In this document: in pieces, positions 14,836 to 21,245 of the stretch | Layout of the letters: every line of letters begins with the position of its first letter | Position numbering within the stretch: the first letter of the stretch is position 1 | From: Oscillospiraceae bacterium | Lineage (GTDB): Bacteria; Bacillota; Clostridia; Oscillospirales; Acutalibacteraceae | Length of the DNA: 21,433 nt | Assembly: GCA_019422905.1 (NCBI GenBank) | Contig: JAHZCM010000004.1 | Location: 1 to 21,433, forward strand | Direction of reading: 5' to 3' | Program-made: the position numbers and the translations under genes | Notes under the pieces: generated by a model | What the model saw: the letters and a program-made list of their open reading frames with translations, nothing else | Told to the model about the DNA's origin: nothing | The model's database searches: none

Positions 14836-17070
14836 ATGGCAAGAAAAAAACAGCAGCCAAAGCGCGAAAATACGCCGAAGATGCGGGGCTTCATCGCGGG
14901 TGCGGGCGAGATCGTCGAGCAGGACATCAACGACACGCTCCGGCAAAATTTCATGCCGTATGCGATGAGCGTCATCCTGTCGCGTGCGATTCCGGAGATC
15001 GACGGCTTCAAGCCCTCGCACCGGAAGCTGCTTTACACCATGTATAAAATGAACCTGCTCGGCTCCGCGCGGACAAAGAGCGCGAATATTGTCGGTCAGA
15101 CGATGAAGCTGAACCCGCACGGCGACGCCGCAATCTACGATACGATGGTGCGCCTTTCGCGCGGTTATGAAGCGCTTCTGCACCCGTATGTGGATTCGAA
15201 GGGCAACTTCGGAAAATTTTACTCGCGCGATATGGCATGGGCTGCGTCCCGCTATACGGAGGCGCGGCTCGATAACATCTGCCGCGAGCTGTTCCGCGAC
15301 ATCGATAAGGATACCGTCGATTTTGTCGATAACTACGACAATACGATGAAGGAGCCTTCGCTGCTGCCCGCCGCGTTCCCATCGGTACTCGTCAATGCGA
15401 ATACCGGCATTGCGGTCGGCATGGCGTCGTCGATCTGCCCGTTCAACCTCGCGGAGGTCTGCAATACGGCGATCGAGCTGATGAAGAACCCGAAGCACGA
15501 CCTGTTTACAACGATGCAGGCGCCGGATTTCCCGGGCGGCGGCCAGATCATTTTTGACCGTGCGGCGATGGAGCAGGTCTACCGAACGGGCCGGGGCAGC
15601 ATCCGGGTGCGTTCCCGCTATACGTACGATAAATCCGGGAACTGCATCGACATCACACAGATTCCGCCTACGACGACGATCGAAGTGATTGTGGAAAAGG
15701 TCATCGATCTTGTGAAGCAGGGCAAGCTCAAGGAGATCACCGATATCCGCGACGAAACGGGCTTAGACGGCCTGAAAATCACGATTGACCTCAAGCGCGG
15801 CGTTGATCCCGACAAGCTGATGCAGCGCCTTTTCAAAATGACGACGCTTGAGGACAGCTTTTCCTGCAACTTCAACGTGCTGATTGCCGGGATTCCGCGC
15901 GTGCTCGGCGTGCGGGAGCTTCTGGAGGAATGGACGGCGTTCCGCATCGAATGCGTCCGCCGCCGCACGTATTTTGACCTGACGAAGAAAAAGGAAAAGC
16001 TGCATCTGCTCTATGGCCTGCGGGCCATCCTGCTCGATATCGACAAGGCGATTCACATCGTCCGCGAAACGGAAGAGGAGAGCGAGGTCGTCCCGAACCT
16101 GATGATCGGCTTTGGCATCGATGAGGTTCAGGCGGAATACGTGGCGGAAATCAAGCTGCGCCACCTGAACCGCGAATTTATTTTGAAGCGTACCGAAGAG
16201 GTGGGCAGCCTGGAGGCGGAGATCCGGGAGCTGGAGGCGATTCTGGCGTCCAAAACACGCATTAAGACGATCATCATGCGGGAGCTTTCGGACATTGCGC
16301 AAAAATACGGGCAGCCGCGCCGCAGCCATATTCTTTATGCGGATGAAATCGTGGAGGAGGAGCCGGCTGAAGCGGTGCCGGATTACCCGGTGAACCTGTT
16401 CTTCACCCGCGAGGGTTATTTCAAGAAGATTACGCCGCTTTCCCTGCGCATGGGCGGCGACCACAAGCTCAAAGAGGGAGATGTGGTCGTGCGGCAATGC
16501 GAGACGATGAACGGCGCGGAGCTGCTGTTTTTCTCGGACAAGGCGCAGGTCTATAAGATGAAAGCTGCGGATTTTGCCGACACAAAGGCGAGCGTCATGG
16601 GCGAGTATATTCCCGCCCGCGTGCAGATGGATGAGGGCGAGAACGCCGCAGCCATGGCGGCGACAATGGACTACAGCGGATTTATGCTCTTTGTCTTTGA
16701 AAACGGCAAGGTTGCAAAGGTGGAGCTTTCCGCATACAGCACAAAGACGAACCGCCGCAAGCTCCTGAACGCGTACTCGGATAAATCGCCGCTCGTCGCG
16801 GCGCTGCAGCTTCCGGAGGACTGCGATGTACTCCTGACGGCGACAAGCGGGCGGATGCTGCTGTTTAACACCGGGCTGATCGCGCCGAAATCCACGAAAA
16901 ACACGCAGGGCGTTGCGGCAATGACGCTGAAAAAGGGTCAGCGCGTGCTCAGCGCGGTGCTCTACAGGGAGGGCGACCTGCTCAATCCTGCGCGCTTTAA
17001 AAAGAAGATCCCGGCGTCCGGCGCGCTGCCGAATGGGGAAGAGAGAGCGTCCGGCCAAACGACGCTTTAA
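14836..17070 (+). CDS. Divergent type IIA topoisomerase subunit A (ParC/GyrA-like)
   Basis: The 744-residue DNA-cleaving partner of the preceding subunit. The winged-helix catalytic centre is AASRYTEARL with active-site Tyr140 preceded by Arg139; classic enzymes have AAMRYTE. DGFKPSHRKLLYTM near 56-69 corresponds to DGLKPVHRRILYAM. The quinolone-contact helix reads NPHGDAAIYDT (93-103), with Ala98 at the position of E. coli GyrA Ser83 and Asp102 at Asp87. A coiled-coil/gate region (about 380-510) precedes a short C-terminal domain of about 230 residues. I cannot find the QRRGGKG-type GyrA box, which argues against supercoiling gyrase activity and for a decatenase/relaxase role. AAGGAGGG lies before the ATG. 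It forms an operon with subunit B and probably with the SDR gene 32 bases downstream. Confidence 0.88.
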   Translation: MARKKQQPKRENTPKMRGFIAGAGEIVEQDINDTLRQNFMPYAMSVILSRAIPEIDGFKPSHRKLLYTMYKMNLLGSARTKSANIVGQTMKLNPHGDAAIYDTMVRLSRGYEALLHPYVDSKGNFGKFYSRDMAWAASRYTEARLDNICRELFRDIDKDTVDFVDNYDNTMKEPSLLPAAFPSVLVNANTGIAVGMASSICPFNLAEVCNTAIELMKNPKHDLFTTMQAPDFPGGGQIIFDRAAMEQVYRTGRGSIRVRSRYTYDKSGNCIDITQIPPTTTIEVIVEKVIDLVKQGKLKEITDIRDETGLDGLKITIDLKRGVDPDKLMQRLFKMTTLEDSFSCNFNVLIAGIPRVLGVRELLEEWTAFRIECVRRRTYFDLTKKKEKLHLLYGLRAILLDIDKAIHIVRETEEESEVVPNLMIGFGIDEVQAEYVAEIKLRHLNREFILKRTEEVGSLEAEIRELEAILASKTRIKTIIMRELSDIAQKYGQPRRSHILYADEIVEEEPAEAVPDYPVNLFFTREGYFKKITPLSLRMGGDHKLKEGDVVVRQCETMNGAELLFFSDKAQVYKMKAADFADTKASVMGEYIPARVQMDEGENAAAMAATMDYSGFMLFVFENGKVAKVELSAYSTKTNRRKLLNAYSDKSPLVAALQLPEDCDVLLTATSGRMLLFNTGLIAPKSTKNTQGVAAMTLKKGQRVLSAVLYREGDLLNPARFKKKIPASGALPNGEERASGQTTL

Positions 17071-17102
17071 GATATACTGTATTTTGGAGAGGGTGTTATT
17101 CT

Positions 17103-17864
17103 GTGATTCCCATCGATCTCAGCGGGAAAATTGCGCTTGTCACGGGCAGCACAGGCCAGCTTGGCCGCGTGATGGCGCAGCGGCTCGCCGAAAGCGGCGC
17201 GGACGTCCTTCTGCACTACCACAAGAACTGTGAGAAGGCCGAGGCGCTTGCCGATAAACTGCGGGAGAAAGGCGTGCGCGCTATGACGGTGCAGGCGGAT
17301 ATAACGAGCCGGGACAGCGTCGAGCGCATGCGCGAGGCGGCGGAAGCATTTGGCAGCCCGGATATCGTGGTGAACAATGCGGTGATCCAGTATGAGTGGA
17401 AAAACGTGCTCGAGCAGGACGATGGGGACTTCTACAGCCAGTTCGATTCCACGGTTATGCACAACGTCTATATGTTCAAGGCCTTTGCGCCCGCGATGAT
17501 CGCAAAGGGCGCGGGTAAGTTTATCGTCATCAACACCGAATGCTCCATGCGGTGCGACCCCGGCGCGGCGGCGTATTCCTCCGCAAAGCGCGGGCTAGAC
17601 GGCCTTTGCCGTTCCTTCGCAAAGGAGGTCGGCGATAAGGGGATTACGGTCAATCAGGTGGCGCCCGGCTGGATGATTTCGGACCGCGAGCGTGAAAACG
17701 GTATGGTGACGACCGGCCCGTATGTGGACAGCGTGCCGATGAAGCGGCGCGGCTATGACGGGAATATTGCGGATGCCGTGCTGTTCTTCGCAAGCCCGCT
17801 TTCCGACTACATCACCGGCGCGTACCTTTCGGTGTCCGGCGGGCGCGTCATGCCGGCCATATAA
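17103..17864 (+). CDS. SDR-family NAD(P)-dependent oxidoreductase
   Basis: A 253-residue short-chain dehydrogenase/reductase of classical type. The Rossmann nucleotide motif is TGSTGQLG (14-21), the NNA motif lies at 91-93, and the catalytic YSSAK gives Tyr158 and Lys162; VAPGWMISD follows as in other classical SDRs, and the C-terminus SVSGGRVM is normal. The position where the catalytic Ser usually lies, about 13 residues before Tyr, falls in INTECSMR, where Thr145 or Ser148 could serve. The start is a GTG at 17103 with GGAGAGGG upstream. It follows the topoisomerase A gene without a terminator, an unusual partner, and the accessory island begins just after it. Substrate is unknown; FabG-like acyl carrier reductases and sugar or steroid dehydrogenases are all possible. 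Confidence 0.88.
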   Translation: MIPIDLSGKIALVTGSTGQLGRVMAQRLAESGADVLLHYHKNCEKAEALADKLREKGVRAMTVQADITSRDSVERMREAAEAFGSPDIVVNNAVIQYEWKNVLEQDDGDFYSQFDSTVMHNVYMFKAFAPAMIAKGAGKFIVINTECSMRCDPGAAAYSSAKRGLDGLCRSFAKEVGDKGITVNQVAPGWMISDRERENGMVTTGPYVDSVPMKRRGYDGNIADAVLFFASPLSDYITGAYLSVSGGRVMPAI

Positions 17865-18216
17865 AAATAGGATTCGAATTTATGATATCAGAAAGTGTTA
17901 GACTATGAAAGTCCTTGCAAATACTGGATTTTTTACCGATTAAGCTACTCAAAATAACAATACTTTTTTGACGTTTTGATGCCTAAATGACGCCCGGATT
18001 TTCTGTGCCGAAAGATATGAGCAGATATAAAATACCATGCTGTAAGAGAGCGGAAGCACCTGCTGCTTTTGCTCTTTTGTCTGTCATTATAAGCGAGGGC
18101 AGACGCACTGATTAACGGCGGGCGAAGCCTGTCCAGCTTGGCCGTCGATGAAGGTGGCCGGTTCTGCTGTTTCATACAGGGGAGTATTATGGTTGAAAAG
18201 TCGGGAGATACAGTAT
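17865..18216. other. AT-rich intergenic stretch at the left edge of an accessory island
   Basis: About 350 bases between the SDR stop and the small kinase gene. Base composition falls sharply to AT-rich right after the SDR gene (17865-17985). No clear SDR terminator is visible. A 32-codon open frame at 18017-18115 (MSRYKIPCCKRAEAPAAFAL and onward) has a poor ribosome site, and a second short open stretch in another frame runs from about 18100 to the TAA at 18223-18225; this pattern would suit a decayed gene with a frameshift, but I recognise neither piece. A 92-codon minus-strand frame over the same bases looks spurious. Confidence 0.45.
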
Positions 18217-18927
18217 ATGGCATATAAATTGTCAGGATGTGATTCTATGCAGGAAATTTGCTTGCTTGGAAAAGGAAATACAGCAGAAGTCTTTGAATAT
18301 AAAGACGGAAAAGTTTGCAAACTTTTCTTTGAAGGATACCCGCATGAGTATGTCGGGCTGGAGTTTAGAAATGCTAACGAAATGTATAGGAATAGAATTA
18401 GCGTTTCTAAACCGTTTCAAATGGTTCGGATAGAAAATCGTGAAGGGATTATCTATGAAAAAATTGAAGGAAAGACATTGTTAAATATTATAACTGAAAA
18501 TAAAGAAGATGCGGATATTGATGCGATTTTAGATATGTTTGTGCATCTACATCTTGATATTCTTGCACATCATTCAAAAAGTGTATTGTCCTACAAGGAA
18601 TACTTAATTGCTATTCTAAAAAACAAAAAGGTAACGAATCAAATGGTATTTGATAAAGTCATTGCGCTGCCTGATGATGATTATCTTTTACACGGTGATT
18701 TTCATCCTGATAATATATTGGTAAAGCCGGATGAAACCCCTGTTGTTATTGATTTCATGAATGTATGTCATGGCCCGGTTTTGTATGACATAACAAGAAC
18801 TTATTTTCTTATTAAAGAATATAATGTTCACTTGGCAAACCGGTATTTAAAGAAAATAGGCGTACTGGAAAATGACATCTCGAAATTTCTAAGTATTATT
18901 GAATTTTGCCGAAAATATGAAGGCTGA
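18217..18927 (+). CDS. Small APH/choline-kinase-fold phosphotransferase, accessory
   Basis: A 236-residue kinase-fold protein, clearly more AT-rich in codon use than all its neighbours. The N-terminal ATP-binding loop is LLGKGNTAEVF (16-26), the hinge includes IIYEKIEGKTLL, the catalytic loop is LLHGDFHPDNIL (His159, Asp161, Asn166) and the metal motif is VIDFMNV with Asp179. The pattern is that of APH/choline kinase-like enzymes phosphorylating a small molecule; the substrate is unknown. It is short for the family (usually 260-300 residues), mostly from a shortened C-terminal helical part. The ATG at 18217 follows GGGAG; the ATG at 18247 (MQEICLLGKG) with AGGA upstream is an equal alternative. 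Its composition and the gene debris around it suggest acquisition by transfer. Confidence 0.75.
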   Translation: MAYKLSGCDSMQEICLLGKGNTAEVFEYKDGKVCKLFFEGYPHEYVGLEFRNANEMYRNRISVSKPFQMVRIENREGIIYEKIEGKTLLNIITENKEDADIDAILDMFVHLHLDILAHHSKSVLSYKEYLIAILKNKKVTNQMVFDKVIALPDDDYLLHGDFHPDNILVKPDETPVVIDFMNVCHGPVLYDITRTYFLIKEYNVHLANRYLKKIGVLENDISKFLSIIEFCRKYEG

Positions 18928-19192
18928 AATTGGATTGGCAAATACAGATTTGAATAAGGCTTTGGAATTTTTTCAATAAGCAAAGCCCTCTCGTTCTGCC
19001 GCAGGCGGGAGCAAGTGACTTTTTATGCTTGCTATGAAACTTTTTACAAGGGAACGGAATGGAAAGGATCATTTAAACGGATAGCATTTATTCATAACTG
19101 TTACGCGGTTAAAGGGCATTTTTTCAAAAAACACCTTGCCCGATCAGCTTCGGTGTCTGTAAAGCCTTTGTTTGCAAAGCTGATTGACTCTG
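18928..19192. other. Gene-poor debris downstream of the accessory kinase
   Basis: No convincing gene. Just after the kinase stop, a second frame stays open to a TAA near 18979 and could be the tail of a frameshifted gene. CTGCC/GGCGG with a three-base loop near 18997-19009, followed further on by CTTTTT, could be a weak terminator. A GTG-initiated 61-codon frame (19015-19200, VTFYACYETFYKGTEWKGSF and onward) lacks a ribosome site. The run TTTTTTCAAAAAA near 19119-19132, flanked by GGGC and GCCC, can form a long AT hairpin. Confidence 0.4.
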
Positions 19193-19424
19193 ATGCGTAG
19201 CATAACGCGTACCTTTAGCTGCCCTTGTGAGTGTGGTAACACTGCCCTGCGCTTACATTTATTGCTTTATTTGTGGCGCGAAGATGGTGTTCAACTTTAC
19301 AAAGCCAACTTATACGGCGATATGAGAAAATACGAGCAGGGACGGGGAAGCTCTTGAAAATACGGGCTTTTCCCTCGCTTATAGAAACACCTGCAAGGAG
19401 CTACAAGACGATTTTCATCTATAA
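19193..19424 (+). pseudogene. Frameshifted gene remnant, family not recognised
   Basis: An ATG at 19193 opens a frame reading MRSITRTFSCPCECGNTAL, then LLLYLWREDGVQLYKANLYG, DMRKYEQ, before running out of frame into a TGA at 19355. Shifting by one base at the G-run near 19339-19341 restores a fluent continuation: DGEALENTGFSLAYRNTCKE, then LQDDFHL and TAA at 19422-19424. Both halves look like ordinary protein, so the simplest reading is a single-base insertion in a once-intact gene whose 5' part may also be missing. I do not recognise the family. A CPCECG cysteine cluster near its start could bind metal. Its AT-rich surroundings and location inside the island suggest mobile-element origin. 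Confidence 0.5.
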
Positions 19425-19430
19425 ATCAAT

Positions 19431-19506
19431 AAAAAATCAGCCCTCCGGCAAAACGTCCATCCACCCTGTTTTCGTGGTTCATCGGTGGATGAACGTACCG
19501 GAGGGC
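19431..19506 (-). terminator. Large hairpin with T-run on the minus strand
   Basis: GCCCTCCGG (19440-19448) pairs with CCGGAGGGC (19498-19506), then ACGT with ACGT (19453-19456, 19493-19496), then CATCCACC with GGTGGATG (19458-19465, 19484-19491), leaving an 18-base loop. Read on the minus strand the stem is followed by TGATTTTTT (T-run at 19436-19431), as in a Rho-independent terminator. On the plus strand there is no T-run. The stem is longer than most terminators, so an element end or a structured RNA domain is an alternative. Confidence 0.55.
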
Positions 19507-19811
19507 AAAGCTTGTTCTTTGGCCGGCATATCTGCAAAGCCGGCCGTCAAACCGATCGGCATTTCCGATTCTGGAAAGCAAATATGCGTGTTCCGGATGA
19601 AAACGTGTGGAATTATGTTCCGTCGAAGGGCAGGCAACATACAGTCCGTACCGGGTCTTTGCCGTCTGCCGCCCATCAGGACGGCCGCCTGTCGCTTTTT
19701 TGAGCGAGCCCACGCTTCGATCCGGGACGCACAAACGCGTGACTGTGTTTGCCGTACTCGTATTATGGCCGGTACGGGGACGCTTATTCCGGAAAAATCA
19801 AAAAAATATGG
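19507..19811. other. Hairpin-rich stretch without a convincing gene
   Basis: GC-richer than the preceding kilobase. Local hairpins: GGCCGGC/GCCGGCC (19521-19527 with 19539-19545), TTTCC/GGAAA (19562-19566 with 19573-19577), GCCGTCT/GGACGGC (19661-19667 with 19679-19685), TCGCT/AGCGA (19692-19696 with 19703-19707) and CACGC/GCGTG (19711-19715 with 19737-19741). The last three are enclosed by a longer-range pairing of GTACCGG (19648-19654) with CCGGTAC (19769-19775), extended by CC/GG, which would make a multibranched fold. Open frames on both strands (up to 188 codons on plus, 112 on minus) show no recognisable domain. It could be a noncoding RNA, possibly minus-strand and ending at the 19431-19506 terminator, or decayed DNA. 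Confidence 0.4.
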
Positions 19812-19840
19812 TTGCAAATTGGTTTTCTTTGTGCTATGAT
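19812..19840 (+). promoter_or_regulatory. secG promoter
   Basis: -35 TTGCAA (19812-19817), 17-base spacer, -10 TATGAT (19835-19840). Predicted start near 19847, about 40 bases before the secG ATG. It shows that secG is transcribed independently of the island upstream. Confidence 0.75.
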
Positions 19841-19889
19841 AGGAAAGCTATAAGCGTAAAAGTCATCTTGCAGAGGAGGTAAAAATATA

Positions 19890-20138
19890 ATGGGTCCTGT
19901 TGAAATCATTTTCGGCGTCATTTTGCTCCTGTTCTCGATCGCGATCATCGTCGTTGTTCTTCTGCAGGAAGGCCATCAGCAGAATCTCGGCGCGATTACG
20001 GGCGGCGCGGATACATTCCTTGCCAAAAACAAGGCGCGTTCCATTGATGCGTTCCTTTCCCGCTGGACGAAGTTCATAGCGCTGGGCTTTTTCGTGTTGG
20101 TCATCGTGATCAATATCATCATGTATTTCACAAAATAA
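19890..20138 (+). CDS. secG: Preprotein translocase subunit SecG
   Basis: An 82-residue inner-membrane protein of the SecYEG channel that assists SecA-driven protein export. Two hydrophobic segments (about 4-25 and 61-79) flank a cytoplasmic loop containing LLQEGHQQNLGAITGGADTF, matching the SecG pattern of a conserved VLLQ followed by a glycine-rich patch. AGAGGAGG lies about nine bases before the ATG. In many Firmicutes secG is followed by rnr and smpB; here an aminopeptidase gene follows after a terminator-like structure. Confidence 0.93.
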   Translation: MGPVEIIFGVILLLFSIAIIVVVLLQEGHQQNLGAITGGADTFLAKNKARSIDAFLSRWTKFIALGFFVLVIVINIIMYFTK

Positions 20139-20154
20139 TATTTGCGAAAATACG

Positions 20155-20203
20155 CCTCGCTTTGGGTGAGCTTCCGCTCGCCGGAATGCGGGGTTTTTGT
20201 TTT
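20155..20203 (+). terminator. Terminator after secG
   Basis: GGTGAGC (20165-20171), loop TTCC, GCTCGCC (20176-20182) form a seven-pair hairpin with one G-T. An outer stem CCTCGC (20155-20160) with GCGGGG (20188-20193) leads directly into TTTTTGTTTT. It separates secG from the aminopeptidase gene, though the latter begins only 17 bases further on, so partial read-through is likely. Confidence 0.7.
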
Positions 20204-20220
20204 ATGGAGGTTTTGTCATT

Positions 20221-21240
20221 ATGTATGAAGAAATGGAGCGCCTCACGCGGGCGCTGTGCGCGGCGCACGGTACATCGGGCTGTGAGGAGGAAGCATTCGC
20301 CGTGGCGCAGCAGGAGCTTTCCTTTTGTGATGCGGTGTTTGTGGACGAGCTTGGCGGCGTTACCGGTATTCTGGGAGACAGAGGCGCAGAGCGGCGCATC
20401 CTGCTGGATGCGCATATCGACCAGATCGGCATGGTCGTCACAAATATCGACGAGAAGGGATTCCTGCGCGTGACGAATGTCGGTGGTGTGGACCGCCGCA
20501 CAATGCCCGGCAGCCCGGTGACGGTATATGGGAAAGAAGCGCTGACCGGTGTGGTCTGCACGCTGCCGCCGCACCTGATGCAAGGCAAGGAGGAGAAGAT
20601 CAGCCCGGTCTCCGAGCAGGCGATCGACCTTGGCTTAAGCCGCGAGGAGGCGGAGAAGCTCGTTTCCATCGGCGACCGCGCGGTGCTGACCTGCGCGCCC
20701 CGGAAGCTGCTCGGCAACCGCATCACCGCCACGGCGCTGGACGACCGTGCGGGCTGTGCCTGCATCATCCGCGCTGCGCAGCTTGTGCGGGATAAAAATC
20801 CCGGCTGCTGCGTGATGGTGCTTTGCTCCACGCGCGAGGAGGTCGGCGGGCAGGGCGCGCAGATTCGCACCTATGCGCTGGAGCCGACCGAGGCCATCGC
20901 GGTGGATGTGTCGTTTGCCGAGCAGCCCGGCACCGAAAACCTGGCGGCGAAGCTCGGCGGAGGCCCGATGATCGGCTTCTCCGCGGCGCTTGACCGCCGG
21001 ATCAGCAAAAAGCTGGTTCGCCTTGCGCAGAAAAACGGCATCCCGTATCAGCTTGAGGCGATGGGCGGCAGTACCGGCACGAACTGCGATGACATCGGCG
21101 TTTCGCGTGGCGGCGTGCGCACCGGGCTGATTTCCGTGCCGCAGCGCAATATGCACACGCCCGCCGAGGTCTGTGACCTTGCGGACATGGAGAACATCGC
21201 GCGGCTGATTGCGGCGTACATTACGGACGGGGAGGCATAA
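20221..21240 (+). CDS. M42-family metallo-aminopeptidase
   Basis: A 339-residue cytoplasmic di-metal aminopeptidase of the M42 (glutamyl aminopeptidase/TET, sometimes labelled cellulase M) family, which trims peptides from the N-terminus as large oligomers. Metal and catalytic residues visible: DAHIDQIG (His65, Asp67), ALDDRAGC (bridging Asp174), STREEVGG (Glu206, Glu207), VDVSFAE (Asp229) and QRNMHTPAE (His312). The ATG at 20221 follows TGGAGG; an upstream in-frame ATG at 20197 lies within the secG terminator tail. A second M42 gene starts six bases after the stop, so the two form a tandem pair and may build mixed oligomers or divide substrate specificity. Exact specificity cannot be read from sequence. 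Confidence 0.92.
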   Translation: MYEEMERLTRALCAAHGTSGCEEEAFAVAQQELSFCDAVFVDELGGVTGILGDRGAERRILLDAHIDQIGMVVTNIDEKGFLRVTNVGGVDRRTMPGSPVTVYGKEALTGVVCTLPPHLMQGKEEKISPVSEQAIDLGLSREEAEKLVSIGDRAVLTCAPRKLLGNRITATALDDRAGCACIIRAAQLVRDKNPGCCVMVLCSTREEVGGQGAQIRTYALEPTEAIAVDVSFAEQPGTENLAAKLGGGPMIGFSAALDRRISKKLVRLAQKNGIPYQLEAMGGSTGTNCDDIGVSRGGVRTGLISVPQRNMHTPAEVCDLADMENIARLIAAYITDGEA

Positions 21241-21245
21241 GGCAG

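Noticed and set aside
17945..18223. A 92-codon minus-strand frame in the island.
   Set aside because: No ribosome site, odd composition, overlaps plus-strand gene debris.
19440..19800. A tmRNA, RNase P RNA, SRP RNA or cobalamin riboswitch gene.
   Set aside because: Length and structure invited the idea, but the conserved sequence landmarks of each were looked for on both strands and not found.
19273..19839. A 188-codon plus-strand frame crossing the large hairpin and the structured stretch.
   Set aside because: No ribosome site, no domain; it runs across the remnant in another frame and into the secG promoter.
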